From Larix kaempferi (Eukaryota > Streptophyta > Pinopsida > Pinales > Pinaceae), in NCBI GenBank assembly GCA_027924585.1, contig BSBM01000319.1, positions 4,679,001 to 4,743,000 of the forward strand: a DNA stretch of 64,000 bases, read 5' to 3'. Each line of letters begins with the position of its first letter. The stretch's first letter is position 1. This document shows, in pieces, positions 20,690-31,388 of the stretch. Made by a program: the position numbers and the translations under genes. Below the pieces are notes generated by a model, which searched no databases, was not told where the DNA came from, and saw only the letters and a list, made by a program, of their open reading frames with translations.

Positions 20690-21869
20690 GATAATAGTGA
20701 TGATTCTGAAACTTCAAGCAAAGGTAAATGAAACATTGATCTAGATTTTGGCTCATTCAATAATGTGTTGTGTGTTCCAGGACTTGCTGCTAACCTTTTG
20801 TCAGTATACTAGATGAATCACACAGGATCACCCAAAAAGTTGATCTTCACACCTAATGATGTTGAAATCTGTGAAATGTCAACATGATGAATTGTTTCCT
20901 TAGGTTCTGATGACCATAGCTAAAAAATCTATAGATTCTCTCATTTTGTGCCATTCCCCTCACCTTCCGCTCTATTAACCCATGCCAATGAGTCAAGCAA
21001 ATTATGGCATGAAATATTTGGTCACCTAAATTACAAATATCTTTCCCAACTCCATGAGAAAGAAATGGTAATAGGGCTTCCCAATATCAAGTTTTCTAAA
21101 GGTGTCTGTCAAAGTTGCATCCTAGGAAAGCACCCAGAGCATAAGTTTGAAAGAGACAAAACTGAGCGAACCTCAGCACCCCTAGAGCTTATTCACAGTG
21201 ACATATCAGGTCCATCCCCCCATGAGTCTTTGAACCATGCCAAATACATCCTTACCTTTATAGATGACTTTACCAGGTTCTGTTGGATTTATTTCATCAA
21301 GTTAAAGTCCTGAAGTGTTCGGTCTGTTCAAGATTTTCAAGCTCTCAGTTGAAAACCATTCTGGTAGACATATCAAGATCCTCATATCTGATAATGGTGG
21401 GGAATATATTAAATCTTAGTTTCATCAATTTTGTTCCTCTTTAGGCATACAGATGCAACACACTATTCCATACACACCTCAGCAGAATGGTGTTGCTGAG
21501 AGGAAGAACAGATCTCTGAAGGAGATGGCCACATGCATGCTTGAGGAAAATTCTTTATCTCTAAGTCTTTGGGACAAGGAAATAAATTGTGCCACATACA
21601 TTCAGAATAGAGTTCCTCACGAAGCACTAAAAGGAACCACTCCTTTTGAGGCTTGGACTGGGCACAAACCTAATATTTCTCATTTCAAGATTTTTGGCTC
21701 CAAGGCTTGGGATATAATTCCACTTGAGAAGAGGAGGGATATGCATCCCCAAAGCCAACCATGTATTTTTGTTGGCGGAAAATATTTTTCTGATAGCCTT
21801 TATGGCTCATCTTTTTATGTAATCTCCATGTTGAAAGCTGTTTTAACAGGCTTTGATGTATCAAGGTGA
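20690..21869 (+). pseudogene. Copia pre-integrase/integrase fragment (unit 1)
   Basis: The plus strand encodes a gag-pre-integrase domain (VLCVPGLAANLLS near 20770, WHEIFGHLNYKYLSQLH near 21007, CQSCILGKHP near 21110) and integrase core (ELIHSDISGP near 21187, ISDNGGEY near 21388, TPQQNGVAERKNRSL near 21474), followed by the usual FGSKAW segment near 21700. It is the Ty1/copia order, distinct from the gypsy elements around it. Stops occur near 20811, 20888, 21311 and 21416. There is no RT, RNase H or LTR next to it, so it is a truncated internal fragment. Confidence 0.88.
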
Positions 21870-21874
21870 TCTCC

Positions 21875-22243
21875 TCTCCACTAAAAACTTTTTTCGACTG
21901 ACTTTTCCATCTCTAAGCGCAGTCGTGTCGAATGTTGGATCTCCTTCGACTGAATATTATGGAAAGCAGCTGTTTTTCGAACAATTTGCTTCTTTTCTGT
22001 AGGTACAGTCTATGTCTGCTGCAAAAAATTCTTTAATTTGGTTGCTCGCATCTACCAGTTGCTCCTCCTTCGGGAAAACTGGAATTCCTTGGTGAAGTTT
22101 TCTTTAAGTTCTTTCCAAGCGAACGTCTCTCCTCTTGCTTCCTCCATTTTGTACCATTTATTCGACAAGTCAGCGAGTGTGCTTGGAAATAGGTGTGGCC
22201 AAGCCCTTTTGTTGATGTATTTGTAACTTTGGAAGATGTTCAC
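21875..22243 (-). pseudogene. E5 double Gag module, C-terminal part (unit 1)
   Basis: Minus-strand residues RAWPHLFPSTLADL, KWYKMEEARG and FAWKELKENFTKEFQF match the second half of the Gag-like module of E1 (WVHLFVHTL, WYLEVEQRRG, FQKDFSF). The stretch is separated from its N-terminal part (23676-24230) by a solo-LTR-like insert. An in-frame end and a stop near 22052 show decay. Confidence 0.7.
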
Positions 22244-22249
22244 TTGTAT

Positions 22250-23640
22250 ATTGTATGTATGACATTTGTGCTTCAGTGTATCCCCAACGGAAATGTATTA
22301 TTCCTCTGATTGGAAGTGTCGTCAGTTGATCTTGCAAGTGTCACAAGCTATATTGTAAGTGTCATAACTTATACTCTATGGGTTATTAGACCACCTTGAT
22401 GGGGTCGGCCCTGTATGAGTCATCTGGGTTAAAGGGTTATTAGACCACCCTAGTGGGGGTCGGCCCAGTCAGCATTATGTCAAGTGGTTAAGTTGGGGCC
22501 GACCTAGTTAGAGTTAAAAGGCAGGTCAACTTAGTGTATAAATAGTGTGTCTCTCTCATTTTTACACATTCTATTATTCACTCACTTCGCATTAGTGAGA
22601 TAGAGGAGGAGTGCGCACAAGTGGAGGAGGAGCATGCTGCTGAATTTATCTATCTCTTGGATTTGATCTTTGTGATCCTTGTATTGGTGCTTATTCTATC
22701 TCTGAGGAAGTTACGGGGTTTTTCACCTTCTTGGTTTTCCCTAGTGAAATGCATTGTGTCTCTTGTCTCTTTTGTTTGATATGATGTACATGTTGTTCTC
22801 TCAGTTAAGATCCTAGATCATATTGTTCGGATATCCATCATCTATTTCGGGATACATCATCTATTTCAGGATCTTGCATGATCTATTTCAGGATATGATC
22901 TATTTCAGGATCATCTATTTCAGGATATGATCTATTTCAGGATCTTGCATGCACAGGCATGCATCCCAGTCACCAGTTTGATGCCTCCAGCACCTTATCC
23001 ACCTTCTTCTAGCACCCGGGAGCCACTTACCACAGAGTTTTAGCCCTCCTAAGCTGAAACGCGCCCTCTTCTCACCTACTGCCAGAGAAGGGCGCACTTG
23101 TTCACCTACCACTGCAGATTCACTCCAGTTACATTCAGTTAGCTCCGATTCTCCCTGATTTGAGGCTAGTTTCACTCCCGACTGACTGTATCACTTCCGT
23201 TTGACCTCCAGTTCGATTAGGTGACTTGTTCTGACTTCAGTTAGCCTCCCATGCGCCCCCACTGAGCCTCCAGATCCTATATCAGTGCTACACACTTCAG
23301 TTACATTTATTATGCTCAGTTAGACTCAGATTGACACCTGGATGACTGGTTGTTGTGATTGATGAGTACCACCGATGATTTATGAGGACTCCTAGACAGA
23401 GTCAAGCTACTCCATTCAGTGATTCGAATGGCCTACTTAGTCAATTCGAATTGCTCATTGACAGCATTGTATTGTATTGTATTGTATTGTAATTCATTCA
23501 CCCTTTCTGGGATAGAGAGCACTGCTGCATGTTTTGCACAGTTTTGCACCATATTTTCTATGTTCATCTGTTGTGATTGATTTACTTGTTCATTAGATCT
23601 GCTGTGACTAATTTTACACATATTGAATTAAATGATGAAA
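22250..23640 (+). repeat. Solo-LTR-like insert in E5 (unit 1)
   Basis: Non-coding sequence splits the E5 Gag module. It includes a directly repeated GGGTTATTAGACCACC block (about 22380 and 22435), TATAAAT at 22537-22543 and a CT-rich downstream part, all like an LTR promoter. It contains an extra 800 bp (22825-23624) absent from the other copy (about 48060-48655). Exact ends and TSD are not resolved. Confidence 0.5.
22825..23624. other. 800-bp segment present only in unit 1
   Basis: Flanked by CATATT on both sides (22819-22824 and 23619-23624); unit 2 has one CATATT at the matching place. It starts with an array of GATCTATTTCAGGAT repeats (about 22850-22945) and has a (TTGTA)n tract near 23466-23490. 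Without terminal inversions or coding sequence, insertion and repeat-mediated deletion in unit 2 are both possible. Confidence 0.75.
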
Positions 23641-23675
23641 AACTAACACCTTTCATCCTTGTATCCTAGTCTTCG

Positions 23676-24230
23676 TCATTCTTTCTCACATCTGTCGACA
23701 TGGGCCTCAGGATCTTGTCCTTGAGTGAAATTTGGGATATATGCCTTAGCTGTTAGCTTCTTACCTCCAAACCATTCAAAAAAATATGTCGACGCGTTGG
23801 TCCATGTTTGGAGTCGTGATTGATGAGTATCCCACCATCTCGCAGCTTCTCCCATGAAAGTCTCGACCAGACTCCACAGTCTTCCTTGTTCACCGACATG
23901 TTTCGAAACCTCCTCGACATGTGTTGTCGGTGATTGTCGTTCTTTATATCTCAGCGCAGGATGATGTGCAGGGTCCATCTTCGTTGGTGTCAGAGTCGGA
24001 TATTCCCGAATTTTCCTTTCAAATATTTTTGGGATGGTCGAGACCGAAAAACAATTCTTGAGTTGCTTCTTCGAGATGGCTTCCACCGTCCAACATTATT
24101 TTGCATGAAGATCATAGTTTTCAATCTACTAGTCATAAATTCCAGCGTCGGCTTTGTATCCGACTGAAGCAGGGTCTCCCAGATGGAGTTCCCCCTGAGA
24201 ATTTGGTTCAATATAGTCTGCATTGTTATC
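23676..24230 (-). pseudogene. E5 double Gag module, N-terminal part (unit 1)
   Basis: The minus strand has ARWWDTHQSRLQTW near 23850 and NFTQGQDPEAHVDRCEKE near 23690, matching TRWWAMHKETLTTW and YNGQTDPGDHI in E1. It follows the protease segment directly, the same unusual order as in E1/E2. The overall sequence differs strongly from E1, so this is a separate lineage. Confidence 0.7.
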
Positions 24231-24560
24231 TATTCAATAAAGTTGTCTGATATCATTATCATCTTCAACAGGTTCAGACCAAGGTTCTCCCTGAGATGGG
24301 GAAATTGGTATGATTACCTTCTGATCGTTTCCTTTTAATTTGATGCGACCCATATCAAGTGATATCGAAGCCTTCATCTTTCGGCCCCATGGTCGGCCAA
24401 CCAGGGATGGAAAGGAACTTGCGCCATCCTTCAGATTTATGATTTCAAAATCATTTTTTGTCTTTATGGCCTTAATGGATGTTTCCACTTCTCTCCAGAC
24501 TCCAATTGGCTCAATGAGTCCTTGATCCGCGAGCTTTTTCCTTTCTTTTGTTGAAAATAA
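24231..24560 (-). pseudogene. E5 protease-domain remnant (unit 1)
   Basis: Minus-strand SFPSLVGRPWGRKMK resembles the C-terminal LLG(R/I)-W segment of gypsy proteases, and the following IPISPSQGEPW matches APLDPSQGERY in E2. The catalytic Asp part is missing: homology ends close to 24560, where AT-rich non-element-like DNA begins. The copy in unit 2 (49240-49570) has fewer stops. Confidence 0.65.
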
Positions 24561-24670
24561 AAATATGAATTAGCTCATTTGATTTAGAATTTTAAAGTTA
24601 GTTAAAAACTTGCAATGGTTATTAGAAATAAGAACATACACTAACAAGAATAGAGAGCACATTAATGCAT

Positions 24671-24672
24671 CA
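24671..24672. other. Junction of the ~25-kb tandem duplication
   Basis: Sequence matches unit 2 up to CATTAATGCATCAT (ending 24671 and 49687) and then diverges completely. To the right is E4 gag, which belongs on the left side of a unit. Unit 2 is thus about 24672-49687. Confidence 0.8.
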
Positions 24673-24679
24673 TAAATGT

Positions 24680-25810
24680 GAGGGACGAGGGCATCCGAGG
24701 TTCAGACTGGTATAATTTGAATACCATTAATCGTGAGTCAAAAGGTCTGATCACACCTAGGGAAGACAAAAATGCTTTGCATTTTGCTGGACAGTTCTTC
24801 AAAACTTCTAAGGTTGACATAGAAGTAGGGGACTGGGCTAAGTCATCAACGATATTATAATTGGGGGAAGCACGAGTGTTGGGGTTGTTGGTGATGCGGC
24901 ACAGAGGTAATTTGGGGGTTTTGGGGGCCCCCTTCGGCGGTGGTGGGGGTATTCGTAAAGCCTAATATACCGGGTTAGATGTGGTATCTTTGTCCGCAGT
25001 GATGTTCTTAGGGGTTGAACCATATTGGCTACAGTTCATCTGAAGGTTGATATCAGAGGAGGAGATCATTAAAATATGGTGCACTCCTGATTCAGAAGGT
25101 TGAATAGTAGGAGAAGCATAAGTAGCTGGTTGTTATGGTGCAACAGTCCCTTGAGGGGGTTCCAAAGGTTGGGTGGAAAGGACTCCTTGCGTAGGTAATG
25201 GGTTCTAAAACACCATAGGTTGTGCAGTCTGTTGTGGTGGGTTTGGTGGTGCCAGAGGTGTGGCATTCCCTTGACATTGTGCATCCTCACTCCATATTTG
25301 TCGGGCTCTCACCAAATGGGGACAATTGTGCATGTAATGGTTGTGAACCCTGCAAATGGAACAAGGGTGGTTCATACGTAAGTTGGGGTTCTTCCCTTGT
25401 CAGGGTGGTTGATTGAGATTTTGGTTAGACGACGCGGTGCCATTATTGTCAGAGGGATTCGGTGGTTGGCCACCTCCACTAGGTTGTTGGTTGTTTCCCC
25501 GGTCGCAACCTTGTCTCCTATTATGTTGGCCTTGTTGGTTTTGTTGGGAAGTTTAGTTCTGCGGATGGTTTTTATAGGAATAAACTTTCCCTTATGGAAC
25601 GGGAGGATTTTGAGGTTGGGATGGTGCAGGGGCTGCCGGCAGTGGGTAATAAGCGGGAGGTGCTTGAGGTTGGGAAGGAGAAGGTGTTACCGGCGGAGTG
25701 TAATAAGATGGTGGTATAGTAGGGGGAGTGTACGCTTGCGGAGTATGACCATAGAAATGTGATGCACAAGTGGGTCCATGTGTATGGATGGTTTGGGTTG
25801 GTGGAACATA
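24680..25810 (-). pseudogene. E4 gag: Pro-rich linker, zinc knuckle and pre-protease segment
   Basis: The minus strand reads on from the E2 insertion point: Pro/Tyr/Thr-rich sequence (25592-25810), then a CX2CX4HX4C knuckle (CSICRVHNHYMHNC, about 25323-25364), then DDLAQSPTSMSTLEVLK (about 24800-24860), a segment commonly found just before protease in one group of plant gypsy polyproteins. It joins the capsid fragment at 39271-40040 through the single target site CGAGT once E2 is ignored. Several frames are needed, so it is decayed. The protease itself is cut off by the duplication junction at 24671. Confidence 0.75.
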
Positions 25811-25815
25811 CGAGT

Positions 25816-27350
25816 TGTTGGGCCTGGCCCAAGTGGGGCATTTTTTAGCGGAAAGGATTTTGAGAACTACACAGCTGAACACATTTCAGTTGGAACAATT
25901 TTGGGATAAGTTTTGGTATGTTGCGAAGTTGCGCGCAGCGCAGTGACGGAAGAGCTACGAATTCAGTGCTATGAGGATAACAGTACTGCGATGTGTTCGG
26001 TCAATGGAAGATCCAGCTAAGCAGAGTGTTGGACGGAAGACAGCACATATTCTGACTAGGTCATTGGAGATCTATTTTTTGGAAAAGATACTCGATAACT
26101 ACCAAGCGGTGGGTACGTGCAGATCAGGAGGAAGGTGGCTAGTTGCACACACAGAGAACTAATACTTGAACCAGTCGTCTAAAGTCCGTGAAAGAAGGAA
26201 CAACTCGACAAGACCAACATATTTGCGCGCACGTGACAGTTTTGTAAACCTAAGGGTTTCTGCCTTCGAAATGTAAAGACATGACCTATGGGTCTTGATC
26301 TATAAATAAGGCATGATTTTGTATGGGAAGGGTTGCTCTTTATTTTTGTTAGTCATTATTGAATATTATCAGAATCTATAAGCTTGAAGCTATTGTAAAG
26401 GCTCTGCATCTAAGTGCGTAGAGACCTAATTTTGAGAGAGAGAGAGAAGAGCGTCTAGAGCTGAGTGCGCAGACAAAGAACTGTTGTACCCTTCCCTAAA
26501 GACAATAAAACAACAGTTCTTGTGGACGTAGCCTCCCATCCGGGGGGTCAACCACATTAAATCCCGTGTTATGTGATGCTTTGTGTGTTTTCCATTGTTT
26601 GATCACTTAATATGAATGCTTGATGTTACAGTTATCCGATATTTGTTGCTTTTATTTGTATTCGTCGTGGAAGAGATGGGAATGAGATGTTAAGTAGTTC
26701 ATATATGGATGAATGTTAATGCTCAGTATCTATAAGTCTTCGAATGTTTGGATCTGTTAAATAATCACAGAGCTAATTGTTGAAGTTGAAGTGCTGCATC
26801 AGAGTGCATAACATTGTATAATTCATTCCATTACGTATTTTTGAATCGTTGACGAATGATTAAGATTGTTAAGTAAGATTGGTTAGTTTGATCAAGTCTT
26901 GAAGTGATCGCGCGGTCTGGTTGACGCGCTGATACATTATAAGTGTTGCGAGATAAGCTGTTGATAGTTTGTCATCATATCACCAAGTCTAAGAACCCAT
27001 AAAGAGAGATCTGCAAGGAATTATATATACCCATTTGCATTGACATGTTGCTATAGCCCATTAGTACCGCGCACTCATAATCGACTCGAAGTAGAAGATC
27101 TCTTGTAGTCTTTTTTTCGCAGTGTGGAAGCCTTGCCACGCCGCACATCAGTCAGTTTAGGCACTCGCATCACCAGGTTGTGGAAACCTGATTCTGCAAC
27201 CACCCCCCTCAGCTTCGCCTCGGGTGAGAAGTCAGGCTGCTCGCAATCTGTTGCCGAAAGGGCCGATGAATAGGGGTTTTGTTGGTATCTTACACCATGA
27301 AGTACCTGGGTCTACATTGGAAAACCTCTAGATCAGTAAGTACACCAACA
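25816..27350 (+). repeat. 5' LTR of E2 (L2)
   Basis: 1535 bp, TGTTGGGCC...CACCAACA. TATAAAT at 26301-26307, AATAAA at 26504-26509. It differs from L3 by scattered substitutions and lacks about 11 bp near its start. Confidence 0.92.
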
Positions 27351-29500
27351 AATGGTTCCGTTGATGTGCTAAGACTTAGTGATGCAATAGCGTGTTTTGA
27401 AAAATTAATGTGCGAAGAACAATACGAATTCCCATTAGGGTTAGACAATTGGCATCCAGAAAAGAAAGAGATATCGGCTTGGTGTGATAACATCGAAAGA
27501 GATTTTTCAAAGAAAGAAAACAAACACCCGCGTCTATCTGACGTAGAGTGGTTGAACAGATACTTGTGGAGAGACATCCATGAGATCTTCTGGGCGTCAT
27601 TTCCAAATGAGCTACATGAGTGGATATCGCGCCTCACATAAAGAAAGAATTGTTCTCAAGGAGGAGTACCTAAAGAGTGGACTCCTGAGCTTACCGAACA
27701 GCTCAAAGCAATAGACAGCCCACTGTCACGAGCAGTTGACTTCTGGGTTGATAGCATACTCGAAGGATTTGTGACTGAGTTTGCTATAGACACGCTGAAA
27801 TCCTACAGCCAAGCTGAAGCATACTTTTTCGAAAGATTCAAAGGTAAGTTCCTGAAAAATCTCAGTCTATACATTAAAATGTTGTTAGCTGAGAAAGGTG
27901 TTTTAAGAATGCAGTAATAATTCTGAATCTGTCATGGTAGAAAATACATACATTGATTCTGACGAAGAAAACCATACTTTGAGAAGTGGAGAGAGATATA
28001 AGCTTACTAACGAAAAGAATCCTAGAGGATCTAGAAACCACATAGATACCGAAATTCCATGTGACCCTAATAATCAGAACACGCAATTATCAGCCACAAT
28101 AAAGCATATTACACCTGAGAAACCATCAGTCCAGAACCCACCTGCTGAGAGCATCGCGCAGCCCATCCCACATATTGTCAATACTAGTAGCACCGCATGA
28201 GTGAGTGCTCAGACCACTACGACTCAGACCATTCTGCAAAATACTATCCCTTGCATCATCTAGCAGCCTGCGTCTACTTTTGTCACAGGGAATCCGTTGC
28301 AGAATTGTACACAACCCGGAAGAAGGATGACTGATAATGATATAAAGTTGTTGATATTCAAAGGAACGGGTCTAGAAGACCCAGATAAGCATTGGTTTCT
28401 ATGTGAAGTTGTATGGAGTGCCAAGCAAGTGACGGATGACGCTGTGAAGAGAGCGTACTTTTAGAGATAGAGCATTACACTAGTTTATGAAGTATTCTCA
28501 AGCACAACCGAGAACCCTAGCAGACATTAAAGCCGCGATGTTAGCAAAATTCAAGAAGCCGAAATCATAATCATAATGCATAACAGAATTGAAAGAAATC
28601 ATACAGAAACATATTGAATCGGTCTGGGAATTCGACCAAAAATTTAAGACATTATTGGACCAAGTGAGCTTTGTTATAGCTCCGCAACAGCACCAAGAGT
28701 GATTCATTGCTGCGTTGTTGCCCCATATCAAACAACCACTGATGCAACAAAAAGTTGTGTCGCATGAAGAGGCCTTGGAGATCGTGATGACGCTGGAAGC
28801 TTCACCAATTGGAGAGAGTAGTTCTAGGATGTTACATATCTAGAACCAGTTGGCTACCTTGAAATTAGAATTGAAAGGTATGAAGAATGGAAAGGAACGG
28901 AGACATGAACAAAGACATGAAGTTTGGTGCACATGATGCAAAGGAGAGGGCCACACCAGAGAACATTGCCCCTTATTTCAAGATTATCTTAACAATGGTG
29001 CACCAAACCCAATGAATATGAATCAGAACCAGGTGTCGTGGTGTGAAATTTGTAGAACCAGAGGACACCCGCCTGAGGACTGTTATCTAATACAAAAATA
29101 TGTAAAAACACCTAAAAACTTATACTGTAATTTCTATAAGCCAGTTGGACATGATGAGTCCAACTGCCATGCTTATGAGTTGATGAATGCAAGAAAGAAA
29201 GATATCGAAGCAATGCGAGGTGTTGGAATGTACCGTGTTCAAGAAGAAAATCAGCCAAAATAGGAGAACACCCAGTATGATCAGGGTGGATATAGAGGTC
29301 GTGGTAGTGGATACCGCGGCAGAGGGAGAAATGTTGGCCCGGCACAAGGAAGAGGTCGAGGCCAGGTAATCTGCTATAACTATGGTCAGCAAGGTCATGT
29401 ATCTAGAGAATGTACTAATCCATGCACCACATGCAACTACTGTAAATCATTCGATCATGTAATTGAAGATTGCCCCGTGCTTGAGGTAGAGATGCAGAAG
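27351..29500 (+). pseudogene. gag: Gag region of E2, five zinc knuckles, broken
   Basis: Coding starts right after the LTR: 27351-27641 has charged helical sequence with PRLSDVEWLNRYLWRDI, and 27655-27916 continues in another frame (EWTPELTEQLK, FWVDSILEGFV). A capsid-like part near 28330-28830 (DIKLLIFKGTGLEDPDKHW, then a frame with EFDQKFKTLLDQ) has many stops. Five knuckles follow at about 28927, 29041, 29125, 29368 and 29431. Three match CX2CX4HX4C in spacing; in the third and fourth the second Cys is Tyr, and the first carries a stop (Trp to TGA). Gag would form the particle and bind RNA. One or two knuckles are usual, so five is exceptional. Confidence 0.8.
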
Positions 29501-31200
29501 CAGAGAAGGACAGAAACGCCGAACCCTAACATTCAGTTAATCGCAGTGGAGAGAAGACCTACAAATCCGAGTATAAATGTAGTCATGCGAAGTGGCGCTG
29601 ATACAGGAAGAGACAGAAGCGTGGAAGCCTCAACTTCTGTAATAACTGATGCTAAGAAGACCCATGGAGAAATAGTATGGATTAGAAAATCTCCTGGGAA
29701 AGAACCTCCCTTGAAATTGCAGAAAAATAAAGAAGTATATGAAGAAGCGTGCGACATGTTCAAACAACCACCACCTACTTCACTGAGAATCCTGTTGCGC
29801 AGTGAAGTACCACAGATAGAATACATGCCACTGACATATGATCAGACGTGCGCTGAACCAGATACATCCACTTTTGTTGCGCAGTTCCTGTGGAGCTGCA
29901 TCAAGCTATTGAAGAACAAAGACACTCTTATGAAATTTGAAAAACTGATAAATCAGTATGAATCACACAGTGACAGGAGAACTACCCAAGGCGCAGTTCA
30001 TAACATTAGGAGTCCCAAAAGAACCAGGAGGGAAATGCGGTTCACTGCACAGATTGGAGACTATGAGATGGATGAGATCATTCTTGATCTCGAATCTGAA
30101 GTAATTGTCTTGACCAAGCAGACATGGAAGGCAATGGGGAAACCAAAGTTACAGTGGTCACCTATACAGTTAAGAATGGCTAACCAAGGCATAGTTATAC
30201 CATTGGGGAGGTTACTCAATACCATTGTCGACATTGACGGAGTGCGAATATATGCAGACTTCGAAGTAATAGAAATTGTAGATGATATCAATACGTATCC
30301 GGCGTTGTTGGGTATCGATTGGGAAATGACAAACTCCACCATCATAAATTTGAAGACAATGAAAATGATAATTGAAGGCAATGACATAAGGGTCGTCGCA
30401 CCACTGGACCCTTCGCAAGGAGAGCGATATGTTGAACCAATTCAAGAGGAGTACAGAGCTCAAGATCTCGACCGTATCTATAAGATGACAACAAATGCTA
30501 CGGATTATACTCAACCTACTGTGGATGGAACGCTCAGCTGGTGCTGTGATAGTTCTTGCATCTCATACTCTGAGGCGGGATTAGAAAACTGGCAACATAG
30601 AATGCATGAAGTATCTACCAGGAGATGCGCGACAATTATGAAATCACTCCGCAGGATTGGAAAGAAGGTAAGTCCAATTCCCACTTATGATGGTTCATCT
30701 AACGTTTATTCATTTATCAAAGAATACACTATAGCAGTTACAGATGAACACCGCGTCTCGACATTAGACATGGCACTGAGAGAGACACCTGCTAGATGGT
30801 GGGCTATGCATAAGGAGACACTCACAGGACCAGTGCAGAATAAAGATGCAGATCAGGTTTGCTTATAAGGTTACACTACCTTTTCACAAATACAATGGCC
30901 AGACGGATCCAGGGGATCATATTGCAGCCTATGTATAATCTTGGAAAGAAAGACCAAATATAGAATGGGTACACCTTTTTGTGCACACGCTGGAGGAGCC
31001 TATTCCAAAGACATGGTTTTTGGAGGTAGAGCTATGAAGAGGAGCTGTAGATTGGTCTGTCCTCACTGCGAGCTTCCAGAAGGACTTTAGCTTTGAAGAC
31101 GACCATCCTACTATCAATGACAAGCTGCAACGTATCAAGGAAAATATATTCACATCAGATTGCACGCAGGAAAACATAACATTAGAAAAAAAAAATTGAA
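29477..31200 (+). pseudogene. Protease domain and double Gag-like module of E2
   Basis: ATG-containing frame 29477-30868. A linker is followed by an aspartic-protease-like domain near 30030-30400: ILDLESEVIVL in place of the usual D-S/T-G core, KPKLQWSPIQLRMANQ, and YPALLGIDWEM. APLDPSQGERY closes it. Next, without a gap, comes the Gag-capsid-like module (TYDGSSNVYSF near 30688, ARWWAMHKETL near 30790). A 4-base deletion near 30826 relative to E1 shifts the frame; the second capsid-like half continues to about 31200 in other frames with stops. D-L-E lacks the Gly of the D-x-G motif, so even the unbroken protease would probably be inactive. Confidence 0.75.
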
Positions 31201-31388
31201 TAAAATAGCGTACCTGCGACTCCACAACCAGATTGGACAAAACAAATAGAGAAAGCCTTGGACTATTATAACTTAGCTGAAAAGTTGAAGATAAGGACGA
31301 CAGTGATGAGGAGGATCCGTGAAATATAAAAATCCCTGAATCAGAAGGAACGCGCGAGGTAGAAGGACCTCCACTGGAAATTCCAAAT

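Noticed and set aside
22850-22945. CRISPR-like direct repeats
   Set aside because: Repeat units abut with no spacers of regular size; plant nuclear context.
25592-25882. Proline/tyrosine-rich protein resembling an extensin
   Set aside because: Begins inside LTR L2 and continues the E4 gag linker, with a zinc knuckle downstream; it is Gag.
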